A stretch of DNA of 64,000 nt from Euptelea pleiosperma. Taxonomy: Eukaryota; Streptophyta; Magnoliopsida; Ranunculales; Eupteleaceae. Location of the stretch: positions 13,889,190 through 13,953,189 of the forward strand of contig CM068553.1 of NCBI GenBank assembly GCA_035048495.1, in the 5' to 3' direction. The notes beneath the pieces are model-generated. The model was not told where the DNA came from and made no database searches. It worked only from the letters and a program-made list of their open reading frames with translations. Each line of letters starts with the position of its first letter. Position 1 is the stretch's first letter. The position numbers were made by a program, and so were the translations under genes. This document shows, piece after piece, positions 1-12,600 of the stretch.

Positions 1-2397
1 CTGAGATCTTATCACACCAAAAGGACGGTGGATCTCAGCCACTTACACCCAATTTTGACAAACGCTTTGTCGATGAGTGCCGTGGACACGGGTCACCTAC
101 CATTTACCTCCATATAAGGAATGAAATGGGTTGGATTTACATATAGCCCAAGGGTCAGGCTCAGGCTCAGGCTCAGGAGCCCCACTTTTTATGCCTCACC
201 CGAGGGGTGTTACTTTTAAAACGGATTGAAACAGCCAGGGGCAAAAATGAAAAAAATGAATTTTAATGATTTTAACAGAAAAAAGTGGTGTTGAAATTCA
301 AAATTCAAAATTTTAAATTTTAAAATTAAAAAAAAAATAGAATTTGACCGAAATTTAATGGTTTTCTTATACCCTTCTTATCTTATATGGCTTCAATAAT
401 GAGTGGCTAAGATCCACTATGCTTCATATCAATGGCTGAGATTAACTCCCATCCGATTTAAACAAACACCGTCGGAAAGTGCCACGGGCATGACACATAT
501 ATCAAGACAACTCCGTTATATATTCTCTTATCTTACCCATCCATCTAATGTGGACGGTTAGATAAAGAGTGGTTGAGGTCAAATCCATCGATCTAAAGTG
601 GACAGTTAGAATTCAGCCACTCAATCCGCTTCATTTAACCTCAATTTATTCAAAATTTAAATTTCAACACTGTTATTTTTTGTTATTTCTGTTATTTTCT
701 CATTTCTCCCTCTATGCATTACAATCTGTTATAACAGCCGTTATAATGGAAAAAACGGTAACGCCCCAGTCCGTTATACCGTTTCAGTGCCGAACGCACC
801 AATTTTTGCAAACGCTTTTGTAGGAGAGTGCCGTGGGCATGGGCCATTTACTATTCTATATAACAAAACACATTGGTTATCTCCCTACTTATACCTCCTC
901 TTATAAGTATCAACAAAAAGGGCCGAGATCTAATCCTCCCCCAAATGGACGGTGGATCTCTGCCACTCACCTGATTTTGGCAAATTCTTTGTCAAGGAGT
1001 ACCGATGGCACGGGGCACCCACTAGTCTATATAACAAATAGAGAAGTTGTCTTATCTCCTATCTTATCCTGCTTTATAAGATAAAAGAGTGGTTTAGAAC
1101 AAATCCATCCATATAATGTGGACAATTAGATTTCAGCCACTTAATCCCTCTCATTTATTCGGTCACTTTCACACTCATTTGAGCCCCGCGCACAACAGAT
1201 TGAAATTTTAAAATTCAAATTTTGAATTTTAGCGTCGTTAACTCCCCCAGTCCGTTATATTGTTTGAGTGCTGAAGGCACCCAATTTTTGCAAAGAGTTT
1301 GAGTAAGTAAGATTCCAACTAGATGCTTTTGTTCGTTTCCTTTTTGGTAGGTAAGGAAGTTGAAAACATGATGCCCATGATTGTGTAGAGTCAACTGTCA
1401 CACTGTGGCTTGGCATCAACGTTGATGATGGCCGTTAGTCATCGGAGTTTTGTTCTTTAATAATAGTGAAAGCAAAATGTTGAGTCCGTGAAGAGGGAGA
1501 ATTTTTTATATTGGCATTTTTTTATACGGGCGTATGCTACACATAGGTGAAGGCCACGTGACAAACTCCTAGATAATTATGATTGTACAAATGTTTGAAA
1601 CAACCCGAGGTGGACCTACATACCAAAAATCAGTCTGATTGGTATTTTCTAGGTGTTGGATCTCAGTACCCAAAATAATTTTCGAATCGTAGGGTTGAAA
1701 ATTAATCCATGAAAAAGATTCAAATCCAACGGTTAGAAACAACCAATCCGGCTAATTTTTGGTATACATGGCCACCTAGGGATATGTTTCAAACATTTGT
1801 AAGGTCATGGATATCTAAATGTGAGCCATGGTATTTATAGCTGCGTCTGGACGTCTGATCAAAAAATAATAGGATCAAAATTTTCTCATGGAGATGAGCA
1901 AATTTTTTTCCCGAGCGTCGTGCCCCAACCCTAGTTTTGACTTTGAACTAGTACTAGCTAGGGGCGGCACATGCATTGCACGCGAGTGATTGTACAGGAT
2001 GTCTTTGGAAGAAGTGGCACAATATTAGAGACCACTGATCGTATGGATGTTTAGCCCATCCCTAGGTCGACGCACATACTTAAAATCACCATAATTGGTG
2101 ATTTCTAACTTCAAACATCCTTACGGTCATGAATCTCTGAAAGTGTGCCATGTGGTATTTATAAGTGCGGCGTGGACGCCTGGATCAAAAAACGCTAAGA
2201 TCAATTTTTCTCTCATGGGGAGGAGCAAAATTTTTCACGCACCAGGTAGTGTTTATAGGTGAACGTCTGGTGAAACCCGTGAGAGTTGTGCCCCAGCCCA
2301 GGTTGCTCACACTGTCGTCCATCGTCAACGTTGATGAGCCTCGTGTGAAGGGCGTGCCCCAACCCCAATTTTGGCTTTAAAGTAATAGATAAAGGTT
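1..2397. repeat. Intergenic degenerate repeat blocks
   Basis: No gene is supported here. Several phrases recur in diverged form. 'GAGTGCCGTGG' type blocks are near 75, 478, 826 and 997. 'GGACGGTGGATCTC' is near 22 and 946. 'AATGTGGACRRTTAGA' is near 547 and 1113. 'CACCAATTTTTGCAAA' is near 800 and 1277. The spacing is irregular, so this is a mosaic of one old element or a decayed tandem array, not a clean satellite. The short ORFs have no recognisable motif. Confidence 0.5.
1578..1830. repeat. Long inverted-repeat MITE-like element
   Basis: The two halves are imperfect reverse complements. The left half reads 'GAGGTGGACCTACATACCAAAAATCAG' in style, and the right half carries 'TTTTTGGTATACATGGCCACC'. 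The same foldback family recurs near 13.6-14.4, 15.0-15.3, 21.7-22.5, 36.9-37.2, 49.2-49.8 and 59.8-60.2 kb. No target-site duplication was delimited for this copy. Confidence 0.5.
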
Positions 2398-2405
2398 GTT
2401 ATAAG

Positions 2406-2764
2406 CAAGGTTTAAAAGGGACCGTTGTCTAGGGTGTTACCATTTTTTCCGTTATAACGAAAAAAATGCTCGTGGAAAAAAATGGGAAAATAAAGGAAAA
2501 AAAGGGTGCTGAAATTCAATTTTGAATTTCAAATTTTCAAAAACGGAATATAATGGAAAAAAAAAAAAAAAAAAGAAAAAAAGGGCCATTTTTTCAGAAA
2601 ATAACGGTCGCTATTTTTGTTATAACGGAAAAATAACGGCCATTATTTTCGTTATAATGGCCGTTATTTTCTGGGCGTTTTAACGGTGCATAACGTAAGG
2701 GGGTAGGTCCGAATCCGTTACAACGGCCATTATTTTCGTTATAACGGCCGATTTTTAAACCTTG
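2406..2764. mobile_element. hAT-type MITE with perfect 8-bp target duplication
   Basis: A 359-bp element is bounded by inverted termini CAAGGTTTAAAA on the left and TTTAAACCTTG on the right. It is flanked by identical 8-mers GTTATAAG at 2398-2405 and 2765-2772. An 8-bp duplication is diagnostic of hAT insertion. The interior is rich in subterminal CGTTATAACGG palindromes. The ends match the type seen on the two large hAT elements in this window. It is non-coding. Confidence 0.82.
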
Positions 2765-3250
2765 GTTATAAGGTCGCCTGTTGACTCATAGGAGTGCTGG
2801 GGGCGCACATGTTGACTTAAATTCAGACCATTCTGAAGTTTCTGACCCCACCAAATTTGCTCTTCAGAAAATGAACGGCTCAGAAAGAAGAGCACATTTT
2901 GTTGGGGTCGATGGAGATCATCATCACCCAAAAATCAGCCCTAGAGGCTCACCCATGTGGGTCCCACAGCGTTCGTTTGAGTCAAACACCGTTGAACACT
3001 ATAATTTTCCAATAGATAGATAGATATGTGTGCCATGTTATCAGTGTTGGACGCTTTTTGGTGTCCAACATCGTTGGACATTGCAATCGTCCAGGTGGAA
3101 AACTTCTTCCACAGGTTGCCTGTTCCTCTTTCTCGAGGTTTGATTGGGTTGAGGGGAAGACTCAACCGAGGTGGTTGAGGCAAACCAACTGTAATGAGAC
3201 ACACACAAGAGCAAGTGGTTCGAAATTGGGGAAACAGTTGAAGAAGAGAG

Positions 3251-3626
3251 ATGGGGAGGATGATGAAGGATTTGAGGGAAGCAGTGCAATTCGTTTGCTC
3301 CGCTCAGTTCTGGAGAATGACCGTGTTATGGACGCTCTCTCTACTCTACTCCTACTTCCAATTGTGCTTCGCCACACCTCTTTTCCGCAAATCCCACTCT
3401 TACCCTCGTTTCTCCCCGTCACACACCGCTACGACCAGGCAGCCCGTCTGCATAGTTACCGGCGTAAGTAAGAAAGTCCACAACCAATTCTTCTTCTTCT
3501 TCGTTTCCCATGTCTAATATCTGAAATCCATTCTATATCTTATGGCAGGCCACATCTGGTTTGGGTGCAGCAGCTGCATATGCTCTTTCTAGGGAGGGAT
3601 TTTATGTCATTCTCGGTAATTCATCG

Positions 3627-3657
<31 letters not shown>

Positions 3658-6600
3658 GTGATTAATTGATTCAATTTGATGTTTTATCCGTGTTTTTGAA
3701 TGTTGAAATCGATTTCGCTACAACATTGATTTTATTACCCTTCATCAGTGCTTCGAATTTTATTAGAGACGTCGAAATACTAAAACAAAGATCCTAGATA
3801 TTTCCTATTGTCATTTCCATAATTAATTATTTATTTATGCTTTGATGTTGATGAATTGGGTAAACAAATGTCGTCTATTGATTTTGCTATCGGAGAGTTC
3901 TGACTAATTGCCAGTCATCCCTTCAATGTTTTCAAGAGATTTGGCAATGCTTGAAGGTTATATCATAATGGACAAGAAGCCTTTCGATAAACCCATGTTC
4001 ATTGGATCATCCCTTTGGATACTGGGTTTCTGTTGTGAGGTTTGCTGCTAACCAATTCTAAGATGGATTGTTATTAGAAGAATCACTATCTAAAATTGTT
4101 AAAATCCATTTTACTGAAATGTTGAAGTTTGGTAATTGGGTTGGATTTGTTCGGTTACATGGTTAATGGCATATACTAAATCAGTTCATGTATTAGTGAT
4201 GATGGATTGGAGGAACAATATTGCACGGTGGTAGGGTAATGGTCATGGAGGGACTCCAGTCAGTGGGTGAACTGCGATTGAACTTGCAACTTCAACAATG
4301 CTGTCCTTATCTTCTCCTTGAACCATTTTCTATCTGTCTAAAACTTGTTGATTACTTGATGGGTACCAAAATTCACACAACGCCCTTTCTTAGCCAGTTC
4401 TGATACATATGTGACTCATATTTGCAACTTGCTTGTCTCTAGACCTGGATGGCTTTTAGGTTCATGAGTCTGGTTTAACAAGAGTATGTCTGACCCATGG
4501 TCATTTGTATCCTGATATTCTTAAATTAAACTATGCGAGAAACAGTGTTTTTATCTAATTTGGAGCATAGATGATGCCGTTTGCTAGTATCCCAGCTAGA
4601 TAACTGATCTTCATCTCTTCTTTGCAGCTGGACGATCTACTCATTTGCTAACTAAGGTACAAGTAAAAGCTAGAATTTATTATCATATGTAGCTCCCCAT
4701 ATTTTATGCATTTATGGACTGTTTCTCCCTCCTGGTTGTGAAACAGACAATCGAAGAGATCAAGCAACGGCATCCGGAGGCCCATCTCAAAGCATTTCAG
4801 GTTGACTTGTCATCCTTTCAGTCAATGCTAAAGTTCAACAGTTCCCTTCAGCAGTGGCTTTTTGATTCAGATATGCATCTCTCTGTCCAACTCCTGATAA
4901 ACAATGCTGGGATATTAGCAACATCACATAGATTCACAACCGAAGGCTATGACCAGTAATTATCTTATTTCGTAGAATAAGGATACTTTTACATGCTTTA
5001 AGTACTTATTTGCTTGAGTTTTCTGATGCAGTTTTAGTTTTTCCTCCTATTCTTGTCCTATGCATGCTTGAAACATATAAACATCCATGGTTTAACTGTC
5101 TTACTAAACTACTTGGTAGTTGATGAACTTTTGCTATATAAGCACATAAGGATGGAATTTAGAATATACTTTTGTCATTAAATTTTTACGAAAAAAAAAT
5201 GATATTGAGAAATGAAGAAGGGCTCCTGTGAACAGACAAGGTGACATATATATCATATTCAAACACAACAAACCTGTTGAATTAGCCTGCATGACATGCC
5301 CTTTCAGTTACATAATATACGGTATATTTTTTTAAAACCACTGTCTCGTTAGATAGGCTGAAAAGAAATATTATGTTATGGCTATAGAAATGTTAATGGG
5401 GTTACTTGAGATGAGTTTTCATAGCTTGTCAGTGGTATTCAAAACCAAAATGACTTCGTGGAAACTCGGTTCCAATTTTTCTGTAGAATTCAAATGTGAC
5501 TTGGTAGGATTTTGATGAGTCGCTAGCAGTATCAGTACCCCTCAAAACTGAGACTAGTCATCTGAGTCAGTTCCAACTGTTCAAAATTTTCAAACTGTGA
5601 TTTGGACACATCTATGCGGTCCCCTTCTCCTTCTATGCTTCTTATAATTTGATTTTCATTATATGTTTTCCTTTCTTATAACCGTGAGGACTCTAGCTGT
5701 GTTTCTACACTACAATCTATGATGTTTCAAATTTCATTTCTGTTGCTGCACTTAAAGTAAACAAACATTTCATGATTTAGCTAGTGCTTGGTAATAGTGA
5801 GAGTCATCACCCTCTCGTAAGACCATGGACCGTGTACTAATAAGTCCACCTTTGCATCCCAGGATGATGGGGACAAATTACGTCGGTACATTTGCTCTGA
5901 CCAATCTTCTCTTACCACTGCTCAAAAGCAGCTCTGTTCCTTCTCGGATAGTTAACATTACCTCCTTTACCCATCGATGCGGTAAGTATGTTTCATTGTT
6001 TTTAATAATGTTCAATGTTTTAAAAAGACATTGGGGCTATTTGATTCCTTGGGTAAATTTACGTGAAAGTTCTCACTCAACCATTGTAGACCTTGCGTAT
6101 GACTAGTGCCTCACGTGAAAGACCATCACCATTATCGGTGTTTGATCAGTTATGAATTTTCTGCTTTTTCTAATCTACGTTTGTATTTATATCCTTCATT
6201 CTCTGCTATTTTCTAGTCATTAATAGTTCTGGGTCAGCTATGGGAACTAGAACTGGAGTGTCAGAATCTTGGTTTATGTGGGAGTATTGACCAGAGGATT
6301 TGATATAAAACTTAATTGGATTATTTCTGTATCCTGCAGTATCTGATATACAGATCGATGAGGAAACATTGGCTGGGAAGTGTTTGTTGGTATCAAAACA
6401 ATACCCATGTGCTCAAATTTATGAATACTCCAAATGTAAGTCGCATGCAAAACAAAATAGTAAGTAAAAAGGAAAAAGCCCATTTATATCCTTTTTACTC
6501 CATTCCTAATTCTAACTGACACAGAATTCTCTGTCAACAGTCTGCTTACTGCTTTTCTCATATGAGCTTCATCGACAACTTTGCTTGCTTGATACATCTC

Positions 6601-9600
6601 ATCAGGTCTCAGTCACGTATGTATTTACTAACTTGTGTGATTTTGCTTTGGTAAATTTATAGTTGTGGAGTACTATTAATGTAATCGATTAAAAACAGTA
6701 TCATAAATGGTCGTTACTGTCTGCAAATGTAATATCAGGGCACGTGGTGCACAAGCAGGTGCTCAAAGCCACAACTCAATAGGCAGCGCTTAGGAGGTTT
6801 CGTAGCTAAAATGTCAACCTGAGAGGATGCTCATGGTCATCTATCAGTGGACACTTTTCTAGACTGTCTGCTGAAGGTAATCTACAGTCCAAAAGAGTGC
6901 GATGCCTGGATGGTTCTGATTGCCCAATGGTCTTGAATTGTTTATCTAGGAGATCTCACGTGTGGGAGTCATCTCATGTGGATCCTATCTCCTTATAGGT
7001 GCGCAGTGCACCATCTGTACATTTGTAGACTATGATTAGCAGTTATTATGCTCGGATTATAGAGTAGCCATTTTGTTTTTAGCAAACCATATTAGTGATT
7101 TTCTGCTTCACCATCTTGGACACATGTCAGCAATGGATGGATGGTTCCAGTTGCCTGATGGACTTGAATTGTTTATCTAGGAGACCTCGTGTGTCGGATC
7201 CATTGAAGGTGGGCCCTATCTCCCTATACATACACCATCAGTGCATTTATAGGCAGTGATTAGGGGGTATAATAGTCAGACTATAGATTACCCATTTTGT
7301 TTCTATCCAACTGTATTAATTATTTAACATGGACATGGGTGTGATTGTCCAACACTAATACGAAGTGTCAGACACACCGACCCCCACAAACCAAATACAT
7401 GACACGTCTGTACAGTTAATTTCATACATTGAGAGAGATTTTTCTTTTTAAATACTTTGTTCAGGTTAAGTATTAATAGATTTAATGTATTTAGATAAGC
7501 TGATATACCCAAAAATTATATGAACGGCATATAAATAGTAGCTGAAAACAAAATATTTGAATAAAGTAAGGTTTGTTTGAAAGAGTCTGTTGGCATGTGT
7601 GGGACAAATGAGAATGACATGGTATCTGACATGGAAAGTTATTAGAAAATGGAGTCTCCTCGTTACATCTATTACTGGTTTTCTGCTTCACCATCTTAGG
7701 CTCATGTCAGCTCTAGTTCCCTGTTAACATCTAATTTTAGAGGAACGTTTCTTATATGACTTGTTTGTTGTTCTGTTTAAAATCGGACAGCGCAGCAGAT
7801 CCTGGGGTAGTGGAAACCAACATCATGCGAGAAGTTCCGTCACATATTTCCCGTCTGGCTTTTATGGTTCTGAAATTTTTGGGCCTCCTGCAATCTCCTA
7901 AAAAAGGGGTTGACTCTATTATTGATGCAGCTCTTGCTCCTCCAGTGAGTTTGTCTTGCTTTAATCACTGTATCAAGTTGACTCATAATGTCTAATGCTC
8001 ACTCTGGTATCTGATGCGTAGTGCCTCTATATTTGCCATATGTCATAAAGCCAGACCATTTTTAAGAACTTGTTTATTTTGACATGCTCTCTGACCCCCT
8101 AATTAGGATAAAATAATCTTCATGTATCTACATTTTCAGCGTATGGATAGAAAGATAAAGAGTTATTCACTTAAGGAAACACTATATTTATTTGTCTAGG
8201 AATTTAAAAAAGGAGAAATGATGTCAATTTAGGTAAAAGCTAAAAAATTGATACAAGCCCTTTCTGCCTACTCATCTTCCAGTTTGAAAATCTGATGAAT
8301 TACTTGTTCCACTGTTTTCTTTCTCAGTAATGAAAGCCTAGTTCGCTCACATAGGCTTCCGATTAAGATATCAACAATAATCCACAATGTAGTTTGTTTT
8401 GCCGTAATTAGTACATTTTCTAAGACCTCGACCTCTACTACGTCCTCCCCCTGAATCATGACTTCCACCACGTGGGAGACGGCCACCACGGCCACACCTA
8501 CCACCACCATGGTACCCATCTCCTCTACCATAGGATGTAATAAGGGAAAATATGTCAATTTTTCCCACAATAGGGTTACTAGTCATAGTGACTCTTTGTA
8601 GTCTACAATAGACCTTATTGACAGATGGAATTTCGTGTCCTAGTATTTGAGCTCTAACCGGCTCATATTCGGGCTTAGTATGTGAGCCCAGTTATTTCAT
8701 TTCCTAGCCTTTGGGTATCCAAATCATATGTGAAAGGTTGATATACATATAGTTCCTCCCACATAAAATTTCACCAGTCCGTTCTCTTTAACTCAATATA
8801 CCTAGAAGGGGAGGTTGATTAGGTATTTAAAATTATTTATACCTACACAGTTTTACTGGTCTATGGTAAGGAAATAAAATCGCATGCCTTAGTTGTTTGA
8901 TAAAAGATTATCACAACCGACTCAAATTGAATATACATCTGTGGTATATTTTCTTTTTGTCGTTTGATCTAATCAGAATAGATTGCGGAATACAAACAAA
9001 CAATCACACAAGACAAGAGATTTTTACGTGGAAACCTTAGCCAAGGAAAAAATCACGGGACCACGTCCAGACTGAAAGTATCACTAACTGAAAAGTTAAA
9101 CGAAACAAAGATTACCTACGCAGCACCGTTACAAATACAGCTTCCAACCTTAACCAAGGCCTACTGCCGATGTGTCCACGTCCTCTGAATCAACGCTACG
9201 AATCCACGTGCGCCCTTCCAGCTAAGAAGTCTTGTCCGCTTATTCAATTTGTTACACCCCAAACCTACCTTTGATCGGCTCCTCCGATCTTAATTCTCAA
9301 CACTCTCGCCTTTGCAAAAGGTGAAGAATTAAGTACACCCTGAACCCTAGATTGCTCAAATGGTGTTGAGTCACATTGGTACACTCAGGCTACTACATGG
9401 TTCAAAGTTGATGGTTTCGTTTCGGTTTCGGTCTCGGTCTCGGGCGAAACCGAAACGTTTCGGTAGTTTCGGCGGTTTCGTCCCGAAACTTGGTGAAACT
9501 AAAGTAAATGAGAGTTTCGGTAGTTTCGGTCATAGTTTCGGTAGTTTCGGGAGTAGTTTCGGTAGTTTCGTTGGTTTCGGTCCGAAACTTAGTGAAACCA

Positions 9601-12600
9601 TATTAGGAAGTTCAAAAAATGCTAAAAAATAATGAAAAAAAAAAAAAAAAAAAAAGAAACATATAAATATGATAAAATTTAATTAAGAACTACATTGTAT
9701 TACTGATTTAAATTAAAAAAAGTGACTTATTGTACTTTCGACTAAACCAGAGCTGGCAGAACATGTCTTGTAAAAGTAAAACTGTATACCAAGTAGTCAA
9801 CATACACATTTGCAATTGAATGCATTTCAATTAACATAGTTCAACATACAAGACTACAAGCACATAATACACAGTCCCACATCTTATGAAAAGAGCAATT
9901 TATTCATATTGTCCATAATACTGGTGAGCATGTGGATCTTGGAAGAAGAAACCATATTGTCCTGTGGAGGAGTCATCTGTACGAGTTTGACTTTAACTAG
10001 AGCTAGACTCTTCCTGATCAAGAGAATAATCATATGGTTGAGGGCCTTGAGGCTGACCATAACTGTATGGAGTCGGCTGACCATAATGATATGAAGGAGG
10101 CTGACCATAACTATAACCATAACCATAAGGAGGAGGCTGACCATTGTAAGTAGGCCAACTTGGATGGTTACCAAATGACATATGTTCCATTTGCTCATCT
10201 ATGTTGGTGCCTTCATGCCTAGGCCTATATCGGCTATCAGACTCATCATCACTTGGATACGTAGTTGATTATGCCAATCTCCTACGATGTTCTCTAATGC
10301 CGTGATTAGTATCTTGTGTGATGATGACATCATCAGTAGGATATGTGTCCCCCAGACGACCCTCCTGCTCAGTAGCCGTAGTCCCTCCAACTCCTTCATG
10401 GCCACCTCCAGCACTTCCACTTCCACTAGCAACAGCAGCAACAGCACCACCACCACCATCATCATCGCTACCATCATCATCACTACCAGCATGAGCACCA
10501 TCATCATCAGATGTACCTCTAGTGAGTGGCTCATCTAACCATGACAAGTCTTCGTTGTCTAGTACAGGTGTGTCCTTCTCGCGCATCCAAGGGCCCAAGT
10601 CATCATCTACATCAAATATATAATCCAAATCAATTGGATTATAATACTCGTCGTCTTCCTTCTTGGCCATCAAATTACGTACTCGCAACCTCAGGTTGTA
10701 ATGTACAAAAACTAACTGCTCTAATCTCTTCATTGATAATCGATTGCGAGTCCTTGTGTGGATAAGAGAAAACGTACTCCAATTCCTCTCACAACCTGAA
10801 GAGGAGCACGTTTGACACAAAATCTTGATGGCAATACGTCTCAAATTAGGTGCATCTCGGCCATAATTATACCACCACTCGGCTACAAAATTAAGAGTAA
10901 GATGTATTAGTAACTAATAAAATTATAATAACTATATATTTAGATGTACACATACCAGGCATATCAGACTTGCGTTGATTTATTGTAAGAGCTTCTCCAA
11001 ATTTACCCCTTGCCTCCACAAATAATTTAACCTACATATAAGTTGATAAAGTTAAAAGTGCATTATCACCTAAACTTTTAAAATATTATATACCAATGAC
11101 AGTCTTGACAGATACATTATACATACTTCGTTTATTGCTTTCCTTTGTATGTCCAATGATGGCTCTAACTTTTTAATGACCTCATCCAGGCCTTCTCTTA
11201 TCTCTTCGTGTCTTGACATATTGCCATATTGGAATGCAGGGTTCAAGAAATGCGCTGATTTATACCATGCAAAAAATATAATACTAATTAGAAAAAAATA
11301 ATAAAATCTTAACTTGCCTACACATAATCTAAATAAGCAACAATTTACCTGCTGCATGTAGAGGATGATGTAGCTGGACATTCCATCTTCTATCAATGAT
11401 ATCCCAATATCTCTTATAATGTTTGCATGCAACTTGAATAGACATCTTTGCTCTATCCATTGCCTCATATATAAAGGCTAGAGTTGGTTTTTTGTCTTGG
11501 TCAACCAACTTCAACACCTTCACAAGAGGCTCGAATACAAAGCATGTCTCTTCTGCCTTTGTCCAAAACTCATTTGTCAACACGTAATTAGACACTGTAT
11601 CTGCAACTTCTCTCTTCTTCCTATCTCTTCCAAATCCCGCTATCAACAACTTCCATTCATCTGATAGAAAAAGTTTGCGCAAAGCGTCTTTATGGCGCAA
11701 GAGACTTTGTAGGGCGATGTATTCAGTAGCGAACCGTGTAATTCCAGGTCTCAACAAATCCCTACCTTCAGTGAACTGCCTCATCAGGTTGACGGCCTTC
11801 CCACTGTTATAAATGAAGCCTGTGATCTTCCTTGCCTTTTCAATTGTTGAAGATATTGACTTTGTCTTTCCAATCTCCTCTAGCATGAGTCGATGCAGTG
11901 TGCAGCACATGGGGCCCAAAACAAATGTTTTCTCCTGGCCATCAACAACTTCCCTGCAAGCTTGAATGATGCTTCATTATCAGTGACAATTTGCACCACA
12001 TTCTGCTCACCAACCTCCTCCACTACCTCATCCATCAACTCCAATAGGTACTCAGAAGTCTTTTCCTTTCCAGACGTGTCGATCGACTTGTGGAAAATCA
12101 TATCTCGGTCGCAGTACACCATGAAATTAACAATAGACTTCCTCGTCTTTGATGTCCACCCATCGCACATAATGGTACAGCCATAGTCAGTCCACTTTTT
12201 CTTTAATATGTTGATGTAATTTTTCAACTCAGCTATTTCTATGTTTAAGTATTTGGTACTAATCTGAAAGGGAGAAGGTCCTCTAATCCCAGGCCCTGCC
12301 TCTGCAATAGTATCTATCATTGGCTGGAAATAAGGACTCTTTGCTGCATTGAAAGGGATCGAACACATAATGGTACAGCCATAGTCAGTCCACTTTTTCT
12401 TTAATATGTTGATGTAATTTTTCAACTCAGCTATTTCTATGTTTAAGTATTTGGTACTAATCTGAAAGGGAGAAGGTCCTTTAATCCCAGGCCCTGCCTC
12501 TGCAATAGTATCTATCATTGGCTGGAAATAAGGACTCTTTGCTGCATTGAAAGGGATCGAACTGAATACAAAGAACTTCGTTATAGCTCTTCCCACCTTA

